Shown here in pieces: positions 24,415 to 36,810 of a stretch of 64,000 nt of DNA. Position numbers and translations under genes: made by a program. Numbering within the stretch: the stretch's first letter is position 1; every line of letters starts with the position of its first letter. The notes under the pieces are model-generated. The model saw nothing but the letters and a program-made list of their open reading frames with translations. It made no database searches and was not told the origin of the DNA. The stretch comes from Bigelowiella natans CCMP2755 (Eukaryota > Cercozoa > Chlorarachniophyceae), in assembly GCA_000320545.1 (NCBI GenBank), contig ADNK01002641.1, positions 1 through 64,000 of the forward strand, read 5' to 3'.

Positions 24415-24486
<72 letters not shown>
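24415..24486. repeat. (GT)n(GA)n compound microsatellite
   Basis: A second, longer GT-to-GA compound run of the same order as the one at 23.8 kb. Confidence 0.95.
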
Positions 24487-24488
<2 letters not shown>

Positions 24489-24780
24489 GGGGGGGGGAGG
24501 GATTGTTTGTTAAGGTATGAGAATGCAACTAGGTAGGTTATTTCATTCAAAACTATCAGCTACACGCAAGCAGCTCTTCATCATAAAGTCATCAATAGTT
24601 CTTAATATTAACATCGTAAAAGCAAAATAACATAAAAATAACCATTTCTGATGCGAACGACAGAACAAGTTTTTCCAGCATACAATCCTACTTGCACTAC
24701 AACAACTACTACTACTACTACTATTAGATTTTTAATTCCCCTTATCTTCTTCATCATCATCATCATCCTCACTTTCCTAC

Positions 24781-24869
24781 CTGCTGGTGTTGCTGCTGAG
24801 AGGCATCGTCGTGATTGTTGTGATCATCATCGTCGTACATATCCATTCCAAGCTCCAAGTGAGTTCTAT
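24781..24869 (-). CDS. Candidate internal exon (Asp/His/Gln-rich)
   Basis: On the minus strand a GCAG acceptor and a GTAGGAAAG donor bracket an open segment containing THLELGMDMYDDDDHNNHDD. On the plus strand the same bases are also open, with a GTGAGT donor. I favour minus, weakly. No parent gene has been assembled. Confidence 0.3.
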
Positions 24870-25143
24870 CTGCATTCTTTGGAAGAGTGATAGTAATAAA
24901 AGTAGAAATCATAAATAATAATATTAATATAATAATAAGGAAGGGTCGTGGTAGTTGTGGTGGTGGTTGAGAGGCTTTGATCCTATAATAACATCTACTA
25001 CAACAAAACACCGATAATAACACCTCTATAAGTAATACTATCATCAAGCATTGGTTATATTTCTCTTTCACCACCACCACCATCATCATCAACACAATTA
25101 TCATTATCTTCTTCATCTTCATCATGAGTGCTGCTATTGATGA

Positions 25144-26118
25144 CTAAAAATGTTTGAATCGATACGTTCTTTTTCCCTGCTGCTGCTGCTGTGCGATGGT
25201 GATTTTTATGGTTCCTACTGTTTTTCCTGAAAATATACCATAGTTGTCTTTGTTCAATGGTTGGTATCAACCAACAGCGAGCCTTCGCGAGTATGCAAAA
25301 AGTCAACTTATTCGCACTAGAGAAGGGAGGGAGAAGGAGGATGGGGAACTACTACCTTGTAGATTCTCCTTCTTCTTCTCCTTCACATTAAGATGAAGTA
25401 TTAGTCAATTGCGTCGTCCAGACAGAACACGTATTATTGTAAGTCGAGAGAAGAAACATTATGTTACGTGTATATATCGTTCAACAACATAAATAACAAC
25501 ATAAATAACAACATATTTGTATGCACAACAACAGATAGAGGTAGTTGCAGTAGTAGTACACTTGTTAATGATATAATAGCAGGAACTTAGAAAACCATGA
25601 TGATTTATTAGCAATATAGTAGTATTGTCATTCATTCGATGGCAAAATGTTGGTTGCCGTCTATAATAACAATACTAGTTGTACAGACTTATTTCTCTGA
25701 TATTGATTATGCTTATGAATGATAGTGATAATGAATTATTCTCCTTACCCCTAGTACTGGTGCTCATATTTACACCATTATTCTCCTGATCATCCATCAA
25801 TTCAATGCTTTCACTCGATGGATCTGCCAATTTTGCTGCTGATTACGGATACAGAGACATAATGACACCACGAATGTTTGGACACTAAATTTGATATTAC
25901 ATGATCGCGAGGTAAAATCAATATACATTATCATCATCATGATCATCATCATCATCATTATCGCCATCTTTGTCGTGATCAGGGAACAACAATAGTGCAG
26001 TATAACTTTCTCGATCTGCGCTCATAGAGCTCATTGCCGTTGTCGTTGCCGCTCTTTCTTTAGATAACCTCGGTGATGCTCCGATACCCTCTGTGTATGG
26101 ATGATGTGTCATGTGTGT
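25144..26118 (-). CDS. 3' end of an unidentified gene, 3 exons
   Basis: Minus-strand exons 26118-26007, 25838-25749 and 25226-25144 (TAG) join in phase 1 at both junctions. The middle exon has a clean TAATCAG acceptor and GTAAGG donor. The predicted residues include GIGASPRLSKERAATTTAMS, AKLADPSSESIELMDDQENN and KTVGTIKITIAQQQQQGKR, then KHF and stop. The composition suggests a cytosolic regulatory tail, but there is no domain match. The first exon's donor (GTTATA) was chosen for phase. The frame also runs on to a later GTATAT donor at 25926, so that border is tentative. Confidence 0.45.
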
Positions 26119-26199
26119 CTGATGTCACTGCATTACCACCCCCATCCATACTAATTAGAAATAAACGGGTAGCATTTATCACGAGGTTAAAAACATGAA

Positions 26200-26566
26200 T
26201 AAATAAAATCCTTCAGGATTTGTGCATCATCGACATTGTGGAACAATATTTGCTATAACTGACATACCAGCCGTACTTGTCATCGTTATCATTAGCAGAA
26301 TAAGCGTAAGAAGTAGCTTGGGAGCAATGGAGGAGGACAAGGATGATGATGACGAAAGCGATGATGACGAAAGCGATGATGTCGATCGGGAGACAAATAA
26401 TGACAGTATGAATGATGATGTTGCTGTTGCGAACCAACTTATCATCACTGCAGCCCTTCTCCCTCCTCCTTTAAATCCTCTTTTGGGCCTTCAGACGCTC
26501 GAAGTGGCTAGTGCTCTTGTAGTACAAGCGAGGAGTGGGGGGAGGATAAAGTGACGAACGCAGTTG
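26200..26566. other. Coding-like stretch open on both strands
   Basis: The plus frame ends at a TGA at 26554 after an acidic run and LIITAALLPPPLNPLLGLQT. The minus frame gives a strongly hydrophobic start, IIAFVIIAFVIIILVLLHCS, then SYAYSANDNDDKYG and a GTATGT donor near 26269. The hydrophobic run may come only from reading an ATC/GAC repeat. I cannot decide the strand. Confidence 0.3.
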
Positions 26567-28040
26567 TTTGCTTCTCGAAAGATGGCGCACGTGCGACAAC
26601 GGGATGAAAAAAAAAGAGAAGAATGACCTGCATTTTACCGCGAAAAATACGAAAAAAATCACTTTCTTTTTGTAAAGGATCAAGGCGAGTTGCTGGACGA
26701 ATCTGCCACACTTCCAAGGACTCCTCTCGAATGTGAGTCTGGGACCTGCCTCACCTGCCTACCAATCCTTCTTCTGTGGTTCTAACTCTGTTGAAACTAG
26801 ATTGTTGCTGGGTGCTCCTTCGGACGACCCAATCTCAGACCATCGTGTGGACATGGCCTTCAGGAGGTTCATTGTCAGAGCACGCACACACATTGCGTCG
26901 CAGTCACATTGAAGCTGGAACAATGAACATTGATGATGAATCGCACTTCCAAAGTGTTGCAAGACGTTTGCAGTGTGCGAAACGCAGTGCTAGTCACATT
27001 GCTTTGTGAGTGCCAAATTGCCAATTCTCAAATCGCTTGAGTGTGAACAAACTTTCGCGAAGCGTGTCAGCTTCTCAGCGACGACTTGTGCGTGGAACGT
27101 CGAAATCCAGGCCAGAAAGTGCACGAACACAAACCTGTCGCTCAATCAATTGTCGAGCACATTGCACGTCAGTCAGCACTGGAGCACGTCGATCCCGTGG
27201 TCCTTTTGGGTCAGTCCAGCAGTGACTCGCGGAATCACGTGCTGGGTCACTCACTCGTTCCTGGGTTCGTTTGTTCACTCACTTGAGTTCACTTGAGCAC
27301 CTCTGTTGACCCCACCAGTTCCTCGATTCGCTCGTTCAATCGTTCATCTTTTTGTTCAACCAGCATTGGAAAGACTTCGTTCGTTCACGCGGTTGAAGTT
27401 CGCTCGGATGTCCACAATCAGCAGCGATGATGAGTGCCCTCTGGCCCTCTGGCCCTCTGGCCCTGTCTCAGCTGTGGCCCACTGACCCGCACACGGTCGA
27501 CCCAATCGAGTCCGCCTGCCAATTTGGCGGGTTTCATTCTTGGCACGCTGCACGCCTGTGTTCAGTGGTTCACCGGGTGAAAGGTGAACTCAATGATGTC
27601 CAAGTGCGGGATCCTTCAATTCGCACCAGGAAGCAACATCGTGCACGTTTGGACGTGTGAAACAGCACATATAACATGTGTGTGATGCTACATGTCTGTA
27701 ATCAACAATGGTATTTTCTCCGCGTAAGACCTACAGACAAGGTAACCATGCTTCGTCGTACCACATAATGTGCATTTTGCGTTTGACCATGTACAATACA
27801 TGCTTGCATGATCGCTAGCTAGATGCTGCACGCTCACGTGTGCACGATAGACAGGATGAACGACTTTGCATTAGGATGGATTTTCAAAATGTTACAAGAT
27901 ATTTGCAAGGTAGAAACACAATGCCACGAACTAACTATCTACGGGGCTCTACTTTCTTGCACGTCATTTTGGAAAGTGCATGTTGCATTCAGCAGGAAGT
28001 ATGGAGATATCTACTATATACAAGCAATCACACGCATTGA
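26567..28040. other. Repeat-rich island 3
   Basis: GC-richer DNA with CTGGCCCTCTGGCCC and TGAGTTCACT short duplications, and a copy of the dispersed repeat at 26943-26995. A weak copy lies near 27877. No coding gene is supported. Confidence 0.5.
26943..26995 (+). repeat. Dispersed island repeat, copy R1
   Basis: Starts CACTTCCAAAGTGTTGCAAG and continues through a TTGCAGTGTGCGAAACGCAGTG block. Related copies lie at 44796 (same orientation) and at about 62455 and 62610 (inverted). Confidence 0.75.
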
Positions 28041-28044
28041 CGAG

Positions 28045-28842
28045 CTATTTGTTGTGCAACCGATCGGCAATATCAAAACTATCTAAACCTTGTGTGCGAT
28101 TAAAGCATTTTACTCCACTCGGTACCTCCCACCGTGAAGGCTTGCTGGGACCTGGAATGTAATTCAAGGAGTAATCGAACACGAAGCAATCTCGATGGAT
28201 TGGTATTGCTGGTCTTAAAGGAATTGATTGAGTCCATTGGAAACGAAGAATTGGCTTCGTCTTATCAGGCTGAGCAGTTGCGGAAAGTATATACGTGTAA
28301 TTGCGGGTGACGTTAAGACGAGTCCCATTCGGCATAGGGGTAAGTTCAACAGATGACCACTGCCATGTTTCGTTTTGTTGATTCTTCTTTAGCAAAGTTG
28401 TGTTCTCGTAAAACATGCCAAGGATGCCAGTAAACATTGAGTCAAAATCTCCCCAATTCCCAAAACGTGGCGGACAAACCCTTGATCCATTTGCGCAAAT
28501 ACTCGGGGGCAATGGTTCAGAGGTACACGCAAAGCCACCGGGTGCATCACGTGCTTCTGTGAGGTCCACTTCAGTAGGGGGATCCTCTTCAAAAAGAGCA
28601 AGGTGAGTAGTGTTAGGAGTTGGGTCTACCTTGGCAAGACCAGTGTTACTCTGTGCAAGCCTTTTGTTCTTTGCATCGAACCACACTTTAGATATTACTG
28701 GAGCGGTTTCCAACATTTCATATGCAGCAATGCAACCGTCACCATCGTGCCCATAGCCCTCCCCGACTCGCATGTATGTGGAGAACTGCAGCGTTGCGTC
28801 TGGCCTGGCCAGAACCCTAGCCACAAAAACCAACAGCCACAT
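28045..28842 (-). CDS. Secreted, heavily N-glycosylated protein, intronless, unknown function
   Basis: A single intact frame of 265 codons from ATG at 28842. It begins with a short hydrophobic leader, MWLLVFVARVLARP, read as a signal peptide. The rest is soluble, with a handful of cysteines and about eight N-x-S/T sequons (NTT, NGS, ENTT, NET, NGT, NVT, NYT, NRT), the signature of a protein that passes through the ER. Motifs such as VWFDAKNKRLAQ and DCFVFDYSLNYIPGP recall ependymin-like secreted proteins, but only faintly. It is odd in two ways: it has no introns while neighbours have many, and it lies between two repeat islands. That fits retroposition, transfer or part of a mobile element. 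The family is unconfirmed. Confidence 0.65.
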   Translation of the reverse strand: MWLLVFVARVLARPDATLQFSTYMRVGEGYGHDGDGCIAAYEMLETAPVISKVWFDAKNKRLAQSNTGLAKVDPTPNTTHLALFEEDPPTEVDLTEARDAPGGFACTSEPLPPSICANGSRVCPPRFGNWGDFDSMFTGILGMFYENTTLLKKNQQNETWQWSSVELTPMPNGTRLNVTRNYTYILSATAQPDKTKPILRFQWTQSIPLRPAIPIHRDCFVFDYSLNYIPGPSKPSRWEVPSGVKCFNRTQGLDSFDIADRLHNK

Positions 28843-30000
28843 GACTCCTCCGAAACTTTACCTTTTTGGGAAGGGGATCTGTAAAAGAGGCGTTACGTGT
28901 TTCCTCGTTTCATCCGAAAACTGACCGAGAAATGTTGACCAAACTGCTACAGTAGATCTACATCATCATTGACAAAACGCTACAACGTGGGGCACACATC
29001 CTACCAACAGTAGTACATGTACCCCTTCGATGAACGAATCTAAATCCCGGGTTTATTGCATTAATACCGGGGGTAGATTCCAATCCGAACGACTTCTCGC
29101 CAACTACAGAGCGAGCATCCAAAGGGGAAATGGAAGCTGTAAAGGTTCATTTTAAGCAGTGGATGCATTGAGCCTAGTCTCCCCAGCTCAACATATGTAC
29201 ATGTATGCACATACACATACATGTATGTGTGCACATGTGTGTAGCCATGTGCATGCACATGCACATGCACATGCACATGCACATGCACACATGCATGTGT
29301 GCACAAAGTGCCGCCACTCTTTGGCCCTCGCGTGCTGCAGATCAGATGAACCCAGTGACAACATTGTGTGCACATCATGCACACGTCTTTGCACATCACA
29401 TGCACGTATTTCCACGACAGTTGATGTATGTCAGCATGCAACGATTGGAATGTCGTGACGCAACGATCAGCAAAGCGTTCATCGGCTTGAAAGAGCTGGG
29501 CTGCACAGCAAGCTAGCAGGTGTTGTTACAGCGCTGTGGCACTCAGTCCAACTTAGCAAACAAAGTGAAGTAACACCTGACACAAACTGTCAGCAGAGAC
29601 ACTTTTGTGTCGCGATCACCATTTCATGCGGACATGCTGCATGCGCATACTAGATGTTTTTGCGACGCGTCGCCAGCTAGCCAGGTCTGAGGTTGTGCGC
29701 GCGTGTCGTTATGAAACACGTGCATGTTGTGCTTTCATGCACCTTGATCAAGGAGTATGCGTGTGCAGGCGGGCACATCTAGACTGCACGTGTTCTCACA
29801 ATTTCCCGGGCGGAAACGTCATTTGCGCACACCCAGCCTAGCAGTCTAGCAGTGCGTGATGTATTCTTGCTAGAAAGCCTCACATGCAAACCCACCTTAT
29901 CACTGCTATGCATCCCTCACGAACTCACAAACGTAACTTGTGCATGTTACGTTACTAACGTCACAACTGCATATTTTACTGCATTGAAAGTCATCTCCAA
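28843..30000. other. Repeat-rich island 4
   Basis: Island-type words are dense from about 29170, including a hexamer array. No coding exon is recognised. Confidence 0.5.
29250..29288. repeat. (CATGCA)n hexamer array
   Basis: Six or so units of CATGCA in an island made of the same words. Confidence 0.9.
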
Positions 30001-30968
30001 TCAAATGTGAATGGGTTCATAATTCCAAGTGTCTGGAAAGGCATCGAAGACAAAATCTCCCGGCTTGTGCTGAATGAGAAATGCGAAATTCAATGATTGT
30101 TGCATGATATGCAGGTTTTTATGTGCAATATAATCAATTATCAGACAATAAAACCACCATACTTTTGACATATATAGATCATTACTCAACGCAAAATGCA
30201 ACTGAAGAATTAGAGTAGATAACAAATGTAACAACAATCACATACCACCACCACTACCATCTCGGCCATCATGATCATCATCATCATCATCATCATCATT
30301 AACATCATCAGCACCAGCACTAGCAGAAGCAGCACATCACCTTTGGATCTAGTGTTAATTGTGTACAAACATCGAAGGCGTAGAAACCAAGTCTATAAAC
30401 AACGTTATCAAATGATTTGTGAGACATGACAGACGACCGCAGCAGCAGCAGGGAGTTACTACTACGACAACTACTACTACTACTACTACTATTACTTTCC
30501 AAACCAGGACGTTCTAGTCAAAAGAATAATAGAATAATTCAAACGTGGATACTCACTCACACTATCTTTTAAGTTTTGTAACATCAACACCAATTTATTA
30601 TTAAAATTCTGCCACCTATCACGTACAACCAACATGGGAGAAAGTAAGTAAGTAAATAAGTAAGTAAGTAGTACCCAAATATGTATCTTATTGGATCTTC
30701 ATAGCACCAGTAGCAACTTATGGAAGCTATGATCAGAAACGATCCACCAATTGCCATCTTGGAGTATTTATTGTTGTCGCATACAAACAAAAAATTGAGA
30801 AATTATATAGCACATTATTATCGTCGTCATCATCATCATTATCATCATCATATGCTTGTAGTACGTACTTCTTCTTCCTCTATTAAAACATACAGGTATT
30901 GCCAACAACATATTAAACTCATTTTTAAAAAATATGCTTTGCAAACACAACGTATTAGGATTACAACG

Positions 30969-31000
<32 letters not shown>

Positions 31001-31831
31001 CTGTATTATTTCTAACAAATGAGCAGTTTGATCATGATCATCATCACCATTACTATCGTGCTGCTGCTGCTGCTGTGTCTTATGGATATTCATCATCATC
31101 ATCATCCATGAAGGGCAAAGAAAGGAACACTGTCGAAAGCTGCACGATACGCCAATGATTAACATCTGTATATTATCATTATAATGTTATAATTATTATG
31201 CCCAAAGAAGCTCTGGAATTGATGGTGGTGCTGGTGGTGGTCACTGTGATCGACGACGATGATGATGATGATAATTAATACGAATTTCAACCAAAAATGA
31301 AGGCGGTAAAACATGTAGACAGACGACAAGATCGCATTAAGATGACAACTGTGAACGATGATATTATGAGAAAATAGAACACTATGACCGGGATAGAAGC
31401 TATAATGCAGATGATGATGATCATTCCTACTGTAACTGTAGTAAGGATGTAAAGTTATTAATAGTTTGCAGTGCAAGACGACTTCGTTGTGTGAAAATAA
31501 TACGATATTACGATGATAAATGACAGCGATGATGGCAATAAATACGTTGTAGTTGTTGTTATTTGTGGTTGTATGTAGCAGGAGGCAAAGATGATGCCGA
31601 CAAGACATGTTTAGTGAATGATCGCACAAATAATACCCCAAAAAAAAGGAGGTATCTTGAGATTTATTATTATGAAGGATAAGTGAGAATGAGTATGAAA
31701 CAATGGCTGCTGTTGCTACTACTACTTCAATTATTACACTACTACTTACTTATTACCTGCACAACAATTTCTGCAGATGTACCTGGTTTTGCTTACAGTA
31801 GGAGGCTTCTGAACGATTTGTCGGATTAAAT

Positions 31832-31867
<36 letters not shown>

Positions 31868-32516
31868 CAACAACAAGACACAAGAGGCGATTCTGTTAGA
31901 TTACTGAATGAGGAAATAAATATGTAGGGGTGGTGGCAGCTGCTACGAAGATATTGTTAAAATTAGCATTCAGTAGAACCAGGACGAATGATTCTAACCA
32001 TAATAGAATTATTATTATTGCCATTACTACTACCACCACTACTATTACAACTACTAGTACAAACACTACAACATTAGCTACTGCTGGTGCTACCTACCGG
32101 GGTATGGTAATAGTGCTTGGTCCCGTCCTCCTCCTCCTCCTCCTCCTCCTCCTCCTTCTCTTCCTTCTCTTGCTTCCGATAGTAGTTCTGCTGCTGATGA
32201 TGATGATGATGTCGCTGCTGCTTCTGCTGCGATGATGATAGTTGGATTGCATCCTCTAGCAGCGAAATTCGACGTCGCTAACATTATTATCATTATTATT
32301 ATTATTATGATTATTATGATTATTATCGAATTTCCTATCTGATATGCTACTGTTCTCCCTCCTCCTGCCCCTCCTCCTTCCACTGGACAATATCGATCAC
32401 CATCATATATATCCTGTCCCCCCTTCTTCCACTTGGACGATATCGATCACCATTATCTATCTTCTTTTTGTTTATCCTCGTACGCACCCACGCATTAGCT
32501 ATTCTTTCTTGCACTA

Positions 32517-32564
<48 letters not shown>

Positions 32565-33061
32565 TTCTCAATTCTCTCTTCCCGTCCCGCCCTCCTTACC
32601 ATCATGCCGTTTGCAGCTCTAAGTTCATTGAGGGATAATTGGACAGCGTGTATACTACTTTGAGCTGCTGAATGAACAAACACGATAATCAAAAGGAAAA
32701 GATAGTGTAGTATAAGCTACTACGCATGTTTTCATTAAATAAAACAGTTGAAGGAGTACTACTAGTAGTTGTTTGTAGCATACGTGCTCAATGAATCAGT
32801 CACTAATATTTCTCACTCATAAACAAAAAAAGTCAGAAAGCTGGGTCAGCAGCATCAACCACCACCTCCACAAGCAGATGATGGAAATGCATGATACATG
32901 ATTATATCACAAGCCATAACCCAATTATTCAGCACTCTAATTGTGCTCTTCTATCGTTGATGTCGCACCATTATTTATTATCTAATTAATGCTGTTTTTG
33001 CTTCTATCTGAACCTTCTGTTCCTCCTCCTCCTCCTCCTCCTCCTCCTCCTCCTCCTAATT

Positions 33062-33097
<36 letters not shown>

Positions 33098-33740
33098 ATG
33101 CTTTCGAGGTCCTATGAACAAGAATAAAGATTACTTCGTAATATCATCGGTTTGTTTATAACATGTGCACTGTACTTTGCATCTGCTACTAAATGTAATG
33201 AAGCAGTAGCACAATGCTCTTTCAACATTATCTATCCTATCGCTGATTGATTGATTGATTGATTTCTTGTTGTTCGTTCACACTGGCAACATCGTAATTG
33301 GTGCTCCTTAGGTTGCAATGCTACAATTCATTGAAACATCATGCTTGAAATATTGTGGGTGTTGTTTCTTCCTAATGCTACAATTCATTGAAACATCATG
33401 CTTGAAATATTGTGGGTGTTGTTTCTTCCTTCCTTTCCTGATGGCACTACTACTTACTGTAGGTACATGTATGAATCATCAAACCTTGATTTTCTCATAT
33501 TTCTGTTATTTGTGCGCAGCCCTTCATCATTAAGAGATTCTGCACTAGTAGTATTACTATTACTCCTTCTACTCGAGGGCCTCTTGTTTGTTTTCGTTTC
33601 TATAGAAAATTGTCGTTGTAGTGATAGTAATCGGGCTTCTAACTTTGATAGCCTCCTTTTAAGGACAGTTTCGAAGGTCCCCTCGAGATTATTCTTAGAA
33701 TGCCAATAAAAATTAAATATAGTTAAGGTCGCGTACACAC
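30001..33740 (-). CDS. Unidentified membrane protein gene, many exons, partly resolved
   Basis: The last exon, 30069-30001, reads HKPGDFVFDAFPDTWNYEPI then HI and stop. It joins in phase 0 to an exon ending at 30341 (SFDNVVYRLGFYAFDVCTQL, donor GTGATG). Upstream minus-strand exon candidates include: a membrane segment near 30760-30680 (MAIGGSFLIIASISCYWCYE); one near 31435-31290 (MIIIICIIASIPVIVFYFLI); a charged exon near 32278-32103 with a Glu run, ending at a GTAGGT donor; one near 32668-32602 (AQSSIHAVQLSLNELRAANG, donor GTAAGG); and a 5' exon near 33730-33460 with LEGTFETVLKRRLSKLEARL. Full phase closure was not achieved and no family is recognised. At least two membrane spans plus cytosolic charged regions suggest a membrane protein. 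Confidence 0.45.
33021..33098. repeat. (TCC)n and (TGC)n arrays
   Basis: A TCC array at about 33019-33058 is followed by a TGC array at about 33063-33097. Confidence 0.95.
33318..33433. repeat. 58-bp tandem duplication
   Basis: ATGCTACAATTCATTGAAAC begins at 33318 and again at 33376. The rest of the unit is repeated almost perfectly. Confidence 0.9.
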
Positions 33741-35277
33741 GAATTACTGAATATTATTTTGTTCGTACCAAACGAGCCTCTGTCTGCATTTGCCACACAC
33801 TCATGCTGAACAAACTTTCGCTACCCAGAATTAAAGCAGTTATAAGATATGAACTACGTTGTGTGATATGGGCTTCAATGCACTTATTATAGTTGTAACC
33901 TACAGCATCATTCAAAATACAATCACGAAGGCCGGAATTAATGAACGATACGACGGTGCAATTAATAGTTTTAAGAGAAAATATTTGTAGGGGAGATGAA
34001 CGGGAAGCGGAGTGACAGACAGATGGCGAAGGGGGACGTTGATGCTGATAATGATGACGATAATGATAACTATAATGATGACCATGACTATAACAAAGAT
34101 GAAATTTTATTATAAAAGCTTATGGTCAACATAATTCGTTATGGGTCAAAAGTAATGACGATGACAATTCGTACAGTAGATGTGTGTTCTCTTTTCTCTC
34201 GAAAGGTCATCATGTTCGAGATTCAATTGAAAAATGATTTGAATGGTCAAATGTCGGAGGAAGGAAAAACAGCAAATGTTTTGCTCGACTATGTGCGAAT
34301 AGGAGCCTTTACCAATCCCTTTATTTGGGACTCATTCGGATGACGATCCATCGTTCATCGTTCCAAAGGGAAGCTAGTCGGTACAATTAAAGATATACGG
34401 AGAACGACATCATATATAAGTTGTCGTAATTTGAAAAGATCTTGAACATCAATACATTTCTTCAGAATAGGGTACCGGTATGGATTTTATCTGCTTTTTC
34501 AATCTAATTTACTGAAAAAAAACCAAATCGGCTTCAAAAGAATCTTCCGCTTTGTTACGAGCCAAAATAAGACTATCAACACCTATCTTTCGATCTATAT
34601 TTTTTTTTAAATCTGTGTAGTCTTTTTAATCTTGACTATGAGATGTTGTCACACCTTAAGGATCCAAGGGTACAAAGAGAAAATACTGTCCAATAATATA
34701 TTTTCAAAGTTTGAAAGCACAAAAAAAATACAGCAAAAGAGGAACAGAAGGCGAAAAAAATAGACATTAATGGTCTAATATTTTAAAATACGACATAAAT
34801 CATAGCATGACGCTGTGCATAAATAAGGCTTAATGAATCAACTATTGAATAGACCAAATTGGAGGCGTTTTTAAATGCGAATCCACAAGGAATAAACAAA
34901 ATACACAAAAGGTATTAATATGTCTTAAATCATTATTAGGAAGATTTCTGTCAGAATTTAGTACAAGAAGCTTATAATTAAAGTTGTCGTCATATATTGT
35001 AAAAATCCTTTTTTAAGCAAATTACTCGAAGAATAACAAAATCATTAGTTAGGTCTAACATATGGTTCTCATAAAATTTCGTTAGTCATCCCCGTGGCTG
35101 CCACGAGACAACACCCAATCCACTCGTTTGGTGAGTGAGGGTTGCCGTTCTCTTCTGTCTATACTTTTATTTGTAATTTTAGCGCTGGATTCAGCCAGAT
35201 TTATATTTCTGCCAGTCGATTTTTTGCTAAGTTTGTCGAATTTAGATAGTTGCCTTCTATCAGGTTCCTCGAGCAAG
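33741..35277. other. Intergenic, AT-rich, one exon-like segment
   Basis: A plus-strand segment at about 34208-34343 after a CGAAAG acceptor reads MFEIQLKNDLNGQMSEEGKT and ends RIGAFTNPFIWDSFG then stop. It could be the last exon of a gene I cannot assemble. An upstream Asp/Asn-rich frame (34009-34113) ends in DEILL and stop. From 34400 to 35270 I see nothing. Confidence 0.35.
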
Positions 35278-35737
35278 ATGCAACAAAGCTCTCTTCTCCT
35301 TCTCAATGCCCTTCTTCTCTCTGCCGTCGTGATGATGATGATCCAAGTTCCTATTGGACAAAATTTGGGGTTATCATCTATGTCTCGTAGCACCCTATCC
35401 ACCGTATCGACGACAACGAGTGCACCCAGGGTGCCGTCGTCGGCTTGCTCATCACCATCAGCAGCTCTTTCCCGTGTTCGAGTTTTCGCGCAGGAGAAGC
35501 AGCAGCAGCTGTCACGTCGTGAAATGATGACATTTGGAGGTCTTACAGGCGCTGCAACTATTTCTTCAATCCCAAAGTCTGCGCAAGCAGGATTGTTTGG
35601 GCCAAGCCAAAGGGAGAAATATGAACAAGAGACCTCTGCCTTTCTTAAGTACTGTTGCTTGCCCACTACACGCAATTATATGAGAGAAATGGACAACAGA
35701 CAATTTATATTTATTTACACACAGACACGCACGCACA

Positions 35738-35789
<52 letters not shown>

Positions 35790-36769
35790 ATACCTAAAAG
35801 CATACATTAGATAGAGTTGGTCGAGAAAGGAAGACTGGACGAAGAAGGGGTTAGGGTTTGAAAGAAATTGTAGAGAAGAAGAATGAATGATGAGAAGAAA
35901 GGAAAACAGTGATAAGAAGAAGGAAGGGGTTTGAAAGGAATTAGAAAGGTGACAGAATGTAGTCGATGAAAATGCATCTCTATTATTGTAGTATATTCCA
36001 TGGACGACGATAACTCATATAATTTCAAAATGATACTACGTGCTTGTTCTTATGATTCTTCTTGTTGTGTAAAACCAACGACCTGCTACTACTAGACTGT
36101 TGCAGGATACTCTCGCGATCCCATCCAGTGATGATGCGAAGAAAGAGGCGGTCTTAAATCTTAAGGCTGAAGGAAACCGATGGGTACGTAAACTTCACTT
36201 GGCTGTTTGCTCGAAAAAGATGACATGAAAACCTTAATTATTATGTCTATAGTGATGGGGGGCGGTTAATGATGCCGTGTTGAACAATTTATTCGCGCCT
36301 ATGTTAACTCTCATATTCACACACCATTATTAATGCCAAGTCGATATGCTTGTACCCGTAACCATAAATGATTAGGTGGCTAAATGGCGTAACAGCAAGA
36401 TGTCAAGTAGTCCCTCGTTTGGCAACCTTTACAGCGTAATCAATGCAGTCAACGGGCATTATAACACCTTTGGACCTCAAAGCAACTTGCCTAAAAAAAG
36501 GATGGCAAGGTAGTATATGATACTTTATTCGTTCCCTATTTAGTCATGCAAGATGGTTTTCCACAACACTTGGAAATGTTAGATTTAAAACTCACACCAC
36601 CCAAAACACTAGAGTCTATACGCACGCATACTCACACACACACACACACACACACGCATATGTATGTATATATGCTCATCATGTAAGTGGGTCGACCAGG
36701 CGATGATTCAAACAAAACAAAACACATATTTATAGAAGAAACCAGTGCAAGGGTTGAATAATTGCACAT

Positions 36770-36810
<41 letters not shown>

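Noticed and set aside
35128-35277. Upstream extension of the psb27 reading frame
   Set aside because: There is no ATG before 35278, and starting there gives a normal signal-peptide-like N-terminus.
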